From Amphiduros pacificus (taxonomy: Eukaryota > Annelida > Polychaeta > Phyllodocida > Hesionidae), in contig OX439008.1 of NCBI GenBank assembly GCA_949316495.1, positions 18,237,290-18,301,289 of the forward strand: a stretch of DNA of 64,000 nucleotides. Direction: 5' to 3'. Position 1 is the first letter of the stretch. Every line of letters begins with the position of its first letter. Both the position numbers and the translations under genes were made by a program. Below, one piece after another: positions 48,662 to 60,600 of the stretch. The notes under the pieces were generated by a model that searched no databases, had not been told where the DNA came from, and worked only from the letters and a program-made list of their open reading frames with translations.

Positions 48662-51600
48662 GTTTGTATTCTTGACTTAAAATATATAGTTTTAGTTCTT
48701 CGCAAAGGTTATTAGAATGTCCACAATGTAGCAGAGACATTAAACACATGTTTAAATATCTCTGAGTGGAGGCAACAATTTATTATCTTTTTATGTTTTG
48801 AAATAGATTTAAGCTTGGATATATTTGGCTTTCTATGATAAATTCAATTTGTACATGTTATTCCTATTTCTGCATCATCTGCTTTTAAATTGGTAAAAAT
48901 AATACTGATTAATCAATCTAAAGAAGATGTCTGCATCAGTAATAATGTTAAATTAATTCTAGATATCTGAACTTTATATAGAAGTTGGAGTAATGTAGAT
49001 ATATTTAAATATTTAGAAAATTAGAAGATGATTTCTTCTTTGAGGATTTTCCCGATAATTTCTAATATTGAAATTTCTTCCATTTTTCATTTGAAAGCCA
49101 TCAACCTTTGAAAGGGTTTCAAAGCCGTTATTATAACAAGGGACGGCTACATCAACTTTCAACATTATGTTTAAAGTTTAATATAAACCTGTTAAGACTT
49201 TACGTTTAAACGGGTCAGAGGCAACATCAGTTCAATGTAAATACATATGTCTGCTTGATGTGAACTTTGCACACAAGCTTTCTTTGAATTGTACTTTTTT
49301 TCTTAAAAAAACATTGTGTTCTTCCCTTAATAGAAATCAGCCTAAGGGCACTTTAAAAGTGGGACACCGTGGGAATAGACTTGAAAATGTAAATCTGCCA
49401 ACTGAAAAATGTCCCTCCCGGAATATAGACCTTGTCAAATTAATGATTTAATTCAGGGCCATTTTGTAGGTTATGTGTAGGCTATTTTTAAGAGAACGGT
49501 GTTAAATAGAATTAAGTAGTAACATACAAATGGTTAAATATATGCATGGATAACAGATGACGAACATGTTCTTTTGGATTTCTTGATGTGGCTTTTTATA
49601 TTAAAAAAACAGAGAAAAAGAGGTAATGAAATAATCACTGCCATCTGAATTCAAGTTGTCCTACACAGCCCTCCCTCCTTAACGCCATTCTACTCCAAAA
49701 TCCATCGGTCGAATATCCTAATTTTCTCAGTGTATACAAAGTTGTCCTACACAGCCCTCCCTCCTTAACGCCATTCTTCTTCAAAATCCATCGGTCGAAT
49801 ATCCTAATTTTCTCAGTGTATACAGGGTTTTGAGCAACAACAAAAACTGTTCAAACTTATAAAGCACTTTTCTTTATTATCAACAAATCCAACCAAACAC
49901 CAAATCCACTTTTGAATGCTGGTACATTGAGTGTTTCATTCTAAACATCATGGGATGAGAGTACACACCATATTTGTATCAATGTACTTTTTGCTATTAC
50001 ATTTTGACATCTCGAATACCTGTCCTCCTTTGGTAAATATTGTAAGACTTAAGTGTTTTTTCACGTTTGTGGTTTACTTTTGCAGAAGAAGACTTTGGTG
50101 GAAAACATGTACAACTCCTGTGTGCTGTACATCAAATGAACCACGCAGCCAAGAGGGTATGAATATGTTACTGCTGTGTGTTAAATAGTCCATTCTAAGG
50201 ATGTCTTTCAAAGATATGATACGCATTAATGTGAAACTCACAGGAAAACTATTTATGTGTGTGTGTGAGTGTGTGTGTATGTGAGTGTGTGTTATTGTGT
50301 GTATGATCAAAAGTTAAATATCTCCATTAGATGCGTTTTATGATTCAGATATAATGACGATAAGTACACAGTGTACACCACTTACAACTCTGTAATTACA
50401 TAAGTTTGAATTGCCACAAAGTAATATACATGATATTAATATTTCAAAATCCATCTGAAAAACTGACAGCCATCATATATTCAGGATTTTTGTAATCTAC
50501 GAGTATTAAAACGTGTATAAATACAGAACTTTCAAACATATCTAATACGAGACCTCACTGTGATTCTTAAGATTATTTTCTATTCTATATTATAATAAAA
50601 TCCTAAATAAGGTGAAATCTGCCATGTATATTTTTTATATTTGTGAATGTTGGACCTGCTAATAAGAATCTCTATTCCACAGGTACGCCTAAAGGGGGGA
50701 CCGATGTATCAAGCACTGAATCCCCAGATATTTGTATAGAAATAGATGAACTGGGTCCTCGAGGGAACTGTGTGGTTTCTGAGAGTAAGTCCCAATGCAT
50801 TGAGGAGCTTGCAGTAATATATTCGTCCAAAACAACTGGCGCATCCGGAAGTTGCGCATCCGGAAGTTGCTCGGTGCTTGATTCTGACAATGATGACCTG
50901 TTATACAGCATCACAGACAACATACCTAAAATCTCTATAAAGGATACTTTACAGCCTGGGCCAGAAGTGAAACGATTCCCTCCAATACCAAAAGATAAAC
51001 TCATTCAAACCTTCCAATCCAAGATTGCCGACGATAAAAGCATTTTCAGGAACGAATTTCAGGTAGATCCACCTTTAATGAATGATGGGTCGTAATCATT
51101 AAATAAAAATGCTTAAATGTATTTCGCTTTGTAATGAATCTAAAAGTAACCACAATAATTTCAATACGTTAATTTGATTATTATTAGTTTTTCTTTTTAA
51201 TGTTTTATTCATTCATTTATTTTACAGACGATTCCACCAGCATACCAATGTTCAACAAAGGAAATGGGAAAAGGATGTAACAAAGCGAAAAACAGATGGG
51301 ACAAACGCATAGTGACATTATGTGGGTAGCAAAATTCGTTATTTTTATTCATGACATTCACATGTTCAGTATGATTCAGAGCACAACGGTTATTGATCAC
51401 CTATCACCAAATCTACCGATTGACATTTCTTATTCTAAATAGTAGATACTGTTGTGAAATTAACTCAAAGAGGTTCTCTTGTGGGGAGAGTAACACTAGC
51501 GGACAGTTTTTGGCACATCATTTTTAATGAGCATCACTAAGTTAATATAAGATACAAACACTACAGAGTAAAGTACATCAGGTCAGCATCAGGTCAACAT

Positions 51601-54600
51601 CAGGTCAACATCAGGTCAGCATCAGGTCAACATCAGGTCAGTATTAGGTCAGTATTAGGTCAGCATCAGGTCAGCATCGGGTCAACATCAGATCAGTATT
51701 AGGTCAGCATCAGGCCAACATCAGGTCAACATCAGGTCAACATCAGGTCAACATCTGTCTTTTGTAACATCTAGCACACTGTATAAAAATGTTTGAAAGT
51801 AAATTATAAGAGAAAAATCCGTTGGCAGATGCATGATATGTTTCTGTCATCGACTAAGTATTTCTCTCTGAAGACATGTGCCCCTTTTTCTCCCCTCAGA
51901 TGATCATAACAGAGTTAAGTTACAAATCCTTGGAAACTCACCCGGAGGTGATTATATCCAGGCCAGCCATGTCAAGGTCAGTCTAACAATATTACGATGC
52001 AACTATTTGTGAGAAGAGATTAACTCATCATATCAAAAAGTAATATTAAGTGTGGGAAATGCGATTCTACATTTATCAATTGTGAATTTCTGTTTGTTTT
52101 CAAGGCCCCATTATGTATTAAGCCCATTAAAATTTTTAAGGCAATTTCCAAACAACTTTCAATCATCGAAGGAGAAGTAGGCGATGACTGAAAAAACGGA
52201 TTCCTTTTTAAAGCTTATATAATGACTTTACAGTGACTTTTCCTGATATTCCCTACTTTTCCTGATATTCCCTACTTTTCCTGATATTCCCTACTTTTCC
52301 TGATATTCCGACTTTTCCTGATATTCCGACTTTTCCTGATATTCCGACTTTTCCAGATATTCTTGACTTTTCCTGATATTCCTGACTTTTCCTGATATTC
52401 CTGACTTTTCCTGATATTCCTGACTTTTCCTGATACTCTTGACTTTTCCTGATACTCTTGACTTTTCCTGATACTCCAGACATTTCCAGATATTCTTGAC
52501 TTTTCCAGATATTCCTGACATTTCTTGATATTCCTGACATTTCTTGATATTCCTGATGTTTCCTAATATTCCTGACTTTTCCTAATATTCCTGACTTTTC
52601 CAGATATTCTTGACTTTTCCTGATATTCCCGACTTTTCCTGATACTCCTGACTTTTCCTGATATTCCCGACTTTTCCTTATATTCCTGACTTTTCCTTAT
52701 ATTCCTGACTTTTCCTGATACTCCTGATTTTTCACAGAATTTTTTCAATGCCCAATATAATCCAATGCGCAGAATTTCTCATTGATCCCTCTGAAAAAAA
52801 GACCCCGGGCAAAAATCTGTTCATTGATATTACTGTATTTGATACTTGAAATCTACAGGAGAAGGGTGTACATTAATAAACAAACCAGACCTAATTGATA
52901 GTTAAAGTTCATTGTCAGTTATACTGACTTGAATGAGTTGGGATATTTTTTCCCATAGACTTTACATTATAACAGCCATAACCTTGAGGTAACAATCTTT
53001 AAATGCTTATAAAATCACTAGTATTTAATATTTTTCATGCAGTTTGCATTGCTGAATTCATATTCACTCACAGATTCAAACAATATTGGTTAAAGCTGAA
53101 GAACTGTTGATTTTCTCAGTTTTCTTTGTTCAAGGTCATATCAAGGTCATTTCAAGGTCAAATATTATTTTCAAAATATTTAGTATTTTAGGCATATATG
53201 AGGGTGCTGACATTTCTTTTAGCCTATCCCATGTATTTTTAGAGCTAAATGACATGTCCATTAAAGCTCAGGATAAGTTCAATATTTTTAATAGCTCAGA
53301 CACCCAATCACACTTATGATTTGGCTCCCCTAACAAAATGTGTGAATGCTCCCCTGACAAAACACTATTCAAATATTTGATCATCCCATAGGCCCCCTGC
53401 CAATCTCCCCGACCAATGATTAAATATAGTGGAGTACAGTTTTGGTTCCGGTAAAGTTGTACAGTTCTGGTGTGTACCTTTCAATGGGGAAAAACAACAT
53501 GGAGATCGGCAATCGGCCGATTTTGGATTTTGTCTCCAGTAAGATCTATCTCAATTAAGGAACTTTCTCTTAAGGAAAATAAACACGCCATACATAGACA
53601 CTTGCTTTTGATGACCTGTTTTAGAACTATCCTCCCCACTTTCCAATAGAAACGATTAACTAATGTTATCAAGGTATCTATAATTTCAGGAACCATTTTG
53701 GGCGTTAATATCATTATAATTGTATACTTTACAACACTTCCTATATAACTATTTGTAGAGTTAATGTTAGAGTTAATGATTTAATTTCAGTGTCCCAATG
53801 GTCACTACAATTATATTGCAGCACAAGGTACAATATCATTTTTTTCTAAACATTATTTTGTCTCAGTTAAACACAATTCTATTAAACATTTTATTTGAAA
53901 ACATAAATATTTAGTAAAATACTGGATTAAGATGAATGAAGCCTCGGTTCCGGCTCATGCTCATGCAAATTAATGTTAACTCTTAATGTTTGTGTCATGT
54001 AATTCTTTGGAGATAGATCTTATGTAAACTGTTTTGGTGTTACAAGGTCCCCTCCGTGACACAATTGCTGACTTTTGGAGGATGATCTGGGAACAGAACT
54101 GCCACCTGGTGGTCATGATGTGTCATCTCTACCAGGACGATGTGGTGCGTTATAATAATATTTAACAAGAAAGTCTTTTTCAGAAAAAAAGATTTTTACA
54201 AATGCAGTGCAGGAAAACAAAGGCAGACTATTTTGGGTAAAATAAATATTTATTAACTGAGTGAACCTTATGTGATGAGGTTATAACAAATATCCATGAA
54301 ACGTTGAAAGACATGTAAAAATACATCTTATATAAGTTTACAGTAATATAATGCTATCCTACCTAGAAATACTATAAGGAACAGGTTTCATTGACTAATA
54401 TGTATGTTACTAAACAATTTAATAATTCACACATCTTTGTTCTTTGGCATGGACAAGTAAATAGACAATGTATATACTGTATATTTTAAAAATTTACTTA
54501 CAAGTAATTAACAATCATATGTCCTAGAATTATATACAATTATTAAATAACCCCTTCCTAGGAATAGCTCTATTTATGGGGCGCTAAGTGAAACACCCCT

Positions 54601-57600
54601 CTAAGTGAAACACTGGCACTAACTGAAACCCCGGCGGTGAAATGTAAAAGGGGGCGGAGGCGGGTTGCAGAAATTTGATGTAACAAGCAGCAAAAGCATG
54701 CAGCAGTCTTTGTTATGATCAGGGTGCATGAATGTAGGTCACCAAGAAGGACTGGTGCTGCCGCCTATCTTATACCCCCTCCAGAGGGTTATCTGAGTGC
54801 CAGCTTTCCTGCCCTGCACTTGTAAAAATGGAATTATCTCTGTGATAATTCCTATAGTTGTATGTAATTTCCTTTTTGAAAAGGATATTTATATTTTCTC
54901 ATCATTTTGAAGTTGCCGTAAATGTACATGTCATTCTGTGATGTCCTGCAATTAAACTGAACCATAACCATAGGGCAGGATGCAAAGAAAAGGGCGTCTG
55001 AACGTCCGGGATGAGTAAATTCCACATCGGACAACCAGAATTATCAAATTACACTTCTGATGGATACGTAAATACATAAAACACGGACTCAAAACATAAT
55101 CAAACGCATCTTCAACATACACAGAAATCTCTGACGTATACACACCAGCCCTCCTCATCTCTGATCACAAAATATGCAATTTGCTACAATATAGTCTGTA
55201 TTATTACATAGAGTTATTGCTCTAAGAGTTGCATACGAAAAGATAGGTCCAGATACTTAAGGTATATGTGTGCCGAACAAAATGGTGGCATTGAATTCAT
55301 CTTAACCTTGATTATATTAATGTACAGTGAACCGCATTTATAATCATGTAAAATTAACCACATTTATATTAATGTATAGTGAACCGCATTTATATTAATG
55401 TAAAGTTAACCACATTTATAATAATGGATAGTGAACTGCATTTATATTAATGTAAAGGTAACCACATTAATGTATATATAGTGAACCGCATTTATATTAA
55501 TGGACAGTGAACCGCATTTATATTAATGTATAGTGAACCGCATTTATATTAATGTAAAGTTAACCACATTTATAATAATGGATAGTAAACTGCATTTATA
55601 TTAATGTAAAGTTAACCACATTAATGTATAGTGAACCGCATTTATATTAATGTAAAGTTAACCACATTTATATTAATGAACAGTGAACCGCATTTATATT
55701 AATGTAAAGTTAATCACATTTATATTAATGTACAGTGAACTGCAATTATATTAATGTATAGTTAAACTGCATTATATTAATGTAAAGTTAACCGCATTTA
55801 TATTAATGTAAAGCTAATTGCATTTATATTAATGTATAGTTAACTGCATTTATATGAATGTACAGTTAACCGCATTTATACTAATGTATAGCTAGCTGCA
55901 TTTATATGAATGTACAGTGAACTGCAATTATATTAATGTATAGTTAAACTGCATTATATTAATGTAAAGTTAACCGCATTTATATTAATGTAAAGCTAAT
56001 TGCATTTATATTAATGTATAGTTAACTGCATTTATATGAATGTAAAGTTAACCGCATTTATACTAATGTATAGCTAGCTGCATTTATATGAATGTACAGT
56101 TAACTGCATTTATATTAATGTAAAATTAACTACATTTTTTATTAATGCACACATAAAAATATCAGGAAAAGTCTCTGGAAAGTCATTACATAAGCTTCAT
56201 TATCCGAAACTTTAAAATGAACGACATCTTTACTCAAGCAGATGAGAATTTAATATTTTTGTCATTTTTTTGGGGATTTTTCTTTATTCCTTCCTTGTTT
56301 CAGGAACTGGTTTCTCAATATTGGCCGGATGCTGTGAATAAGACCGTCTTCTACGACATGATGGGAGTGAAACTTACCGACTTCAAACAGTATGCTGACT
56401 ACTGCATCAGGACTCTGCAGATATGGAATGTAAGGCACACGTCACAATGTCTTCATACTTATACACAGATGACGAGTAATACACTGTATTTGGAGAAAAG
56501 AAAAGATCTTCTGCATGTCATGTATGCACTTCTTTCACTGCTCAGGTCATTCACTATCAAACTCTGGTCTTACACTGCCAAAATGCAGGTCCTCCATTGT
56601 CATAATTGAATGGATTTCTGGACTGCAGTGGGGATGATGGATGGCTTCCCATTCAGTAAATGTTTAGAACTACTCCTTATCATATGTGTTTGCTCCATTT
56701 TAATTTATCATAGCATTTGTTGCTAACACTTTAAATATCAGAATTCACACTGGCAAAGACAAAATATCGGGTGTGTCAATAGTATTTGCATAGGCTAATC
56801 AATTGTAATTTCTTTGGCTGAACTATTATGACCTTGGGTCAAGGTCAACGCCATGACAGCACAGGAGCAACTTCGCTTATGAATGCTGTATTTTCTGAAA
56901 AGGATACAGCAATATTGATTTAACTTTATAGATGTGATCGACCTATGAGGTGCTCGAATATATTAGATATTGGGTGACCTTGAGCATTTTTCAAGGTCAC
57001 AGTAGCCGATTTTAAAAATCGGCTATTTGTGATATTTTGCAAAATACTACAAATAGCATTGTTTCCACTACATTTATCTTGCACAATATATTTGTGCCTG
57101 GTTTTTAGAATAATTTATGTAACTAGGTCACATTGATCTATTCATAGGCATATAGGTCACAACTTACAAAATATTGAGAATCTAATCCTTTATAAATCAG
57201 AGAAGATTAGGTCTTGATTTTACGTGAATATTTGAAAATATCAAAGGGTAGCTTATTTGAATGCATATTTTGTGACCTTGAGTCAAGGATAAGACCATGA
57301 CCGGCACAGAAGACAATTTAAAATCACCTATATTTGATATTTGGCAAAACACGACACATAACATTTATCTTACACAATATGTTTGATCACATTTTCTGTA
57401 AATAATTTATGTACCTGGGCCACATTGACCTATTTATTGGTCAAATAGGTCACACCTTCCAAACGTGTGCAGAAGCTGATCTATAACTTGATGTTATGGA
57501 TATGTAAAGTATATATACAGATTATTTGTTTGGATAACGTTTTATTGACGTGGGATGAAAGTCAAGTTCAAGACCGGCAATATTTTCACTTTATTGATTA

Positions 57601-60600
57601 TGCTCGTTTGACTGTAAGAATAATGCATTATCGAAGTAACTTGCCATATGTGATTGAACCGGGGTTACTCAGAGTAGTTATCAGCGCAACTATGTCACAG
57701 TGAGTTATTTAAAGACTAAATAGGATTTTGACATGTGGTGATATTTTCAAGGTCACATAATACCATACTTTGGGATTCCTGGTTCGAATCCTGGCAAGTT
57801 ACTTTCAAGTGCTATCAGCAGACATTGTCTGGAATCAGGGCTATATAAATGCCACATTTTATATCATCACTAGAAATGGCAGACATAGGGATATAAATTT
57901 TTTACTACTCAGAATACATCTACAAATGATATGTGATCGAATGTCAACCTTCTTAGGCTATTTTGATCAAATATTGCCAGTGACCTTGAAGTGACCTTTC
58001 AATGACCTTGAGAATAGAAAGCCTATTTCCACGAAATTATATACATGTTTTATTACCCTATCATCTACATCTTTCAAATATGAGCTCGTAGAGTCCTTAT
58101 TCATCAAAATCTGTTCATAATTAACAATTTGAGAGCAATTTATAGTTTTGAGGTCAATCTATAAGGGAAAACAGAGGAAAATACTATAATACTAAGTTTT
58201 TTTGAAATAATATAAAAATGCCAGCTTATTGGGGGTTAGTTTATAAAAATATATCGAATACTGCACAGAAAAACACATAATACTAAAAAGAAATTGAAAA
58301 AAAAGTCCATCAATTTCAATATTTATTATGAAGCTAAAATGATTAAAAATAGCTTAAATCGGTAGGGTTACAAAAGTGACAAATTGACGGACTTTAATTT
58401 GACCTCACATTTATTTTTGAGATATTAGATAAATTAGATATTAATCTAATTTCAGAAAATAATCAGCAATAACTTGTTCTTATCATAATAATACCTAAAA
58501 AAGAAGAAATATTTCATGAAAAATATGAGCAAATTAGTCATGAAATATATAATAAAAAATATATTGAATGTAGAGTCAATTGGGTTATAACATTTTGATA
58601 ATTTTTGAAAAAATGGCATTCTATGTGGTTGATTTGGTAAATGAAAGTCGAACACGGCCAATATTAAATGTCACTGAAAGAGCTCTGCAGGGTGCTTTCT
58701 GGACGTCCGCACCTCCCACTGCTATAAACCCGTTACATGCACTATGTCACTATTCTCTCTGATGTCGTTCCAATGTTTCACTCTCATCAATTAGGAAGGC
58801 CTATCTGAGTCTTCTCCTTACAATGACTGCATTTAATTGAAATACAAATGGCTTCTAGACTGAGGAATGCAGTGGCCAGGAGGAGGCCCACACTGTGCAC
58901 CAGTTTCACTACACCAAGTGGAGGAGTATGGAGCATAGGTACAGTAAATGCCCTGTCACCCACGCCTCACTGCTCCAGTTCATTAAGAAGATACACCAGT
59001 ACAGCACCAATGCTGAAAAAGGCCCTCCAGTGGTCCATTGCAGGTCAGTTCAAGCTCCCATTAAAACATCGTGACAATGTTTTCCGGTCAGGCTTTTGTC
59101 CATTCATGTTACATTCAAAAGTTCAAATGTCATTTTAAGCTTTGGATAAATCTCAGTTGTGATTTTAGACACCAATCGTTGGCAAAATGCAATGTACTAA
59201 AGTTCTAAGCAAAGTACTGTTTCTATGTGGTATAAATCTGAAAAAAATGTTTTCTGTGGGCTATAAATGTGAAAGAAGAATTTTGTTTTGTTTAGTTTTT
59301 TTCATTTTATTCTATTTAATTTATATATATATTCAACTGAGAATCTATTTGATTTTTTAAAAATTAAGGCTTTTATTTTTATAATAATCTATATAGTTGG
59401 CTTATTATGAGAATAACACAATTGCGGTGGTATCAGATCTGTTCAGGGTGATATGTTATAATATTGTAATATGTTACAGCGCCGGGACAGGTGAGACGGG
59501 TGTGTACATAGCAACTGAGATATTATGGGAGCAGCTGAGGAGAGACGGACATATGGATATCTATAATTGTCTAGCTCACCTTCGACAACAGCGCAGCAAC
59601 CTAATCCATTTTATGGTGTGATAATTATGTCATCTGTATACTGACTGTCAGATATTAATTCTAGCTTATTATTCACTATGATACTGTACATTGTAATTAT
59701 AGCATTTAAAAGCAGGAAAGATGTGATACAAAAAGATTATATTTCAGCATTTGGAAGACTATTGTCACCATTTAGAGGTTACCTAATAATTAGGATAGAT
59801 ATTGATAGAATGGATTAGATAAATGTCAGAATATCTTCCTGCAATATTCATAAGGCATACAAAAGATGCATCATGGTACTTGTTTGGATATCTTTGACAA
59901 TGATTTGTCTTTATTTTTTGCACTATAGGAACAATATGTCTATGTGTATAGGACTATCATAGAGGCACATACTTATGGTGATAAAGAAGTTGATGCACAA
60001 CAACTTACCCACTACTGGCAGGAATTCAAACAAAACTCAAAACCCAAGTTTGATGCGGAGGAGGAATTCCAGGTTTGAATTCCCTTATATCCCAGTTACA
60101 CATGCACAAAAAAACATCCTTGTGTGTGCCATATTGATACGTGAATGTCCATTTTAGAAATTGGAAAGTCTTCCACCTGAGCGAAAACCAACAACCAAAG
60201 GACAAAAGCAAAAGAATGCTAATAGGAATAGATACCCTGATCTTATTGTACCATGTAAGTGAGCGATATATAATTATATACACTTCACATAATCACTAGA
60301 GAATACCCAAGACATGGGTCACAGCTTGACGGAATATACAAATAACATAAAGAAGAGCCTCACTAAATATTCCTAACCTTGTATTTCCTTTTGTCATGCC
60401 ATCCTGACCTATTTATAGAACAGCTTTAGGCTCAATAAATACATAGTTAATACTTTGCACTTCAATAGCCTCGTTAGGTCAAAGTGGGGCACACATATAT
60501 CATGGAAAGATAGATAATGGGAAAATACTTATCTATTGACTCATCCAAGTATTTGTGATGAAAGAGATGTTCTCTGCCTGCCAGTAAATTAAGGTTAATA

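Noticed and set aside
57467-57703. 78-codon plus-strand frame
   Set aside because: It lies in a phosphatase intron and has no phosphatase motif. The WPD-region exon was found at 58,880 instead.
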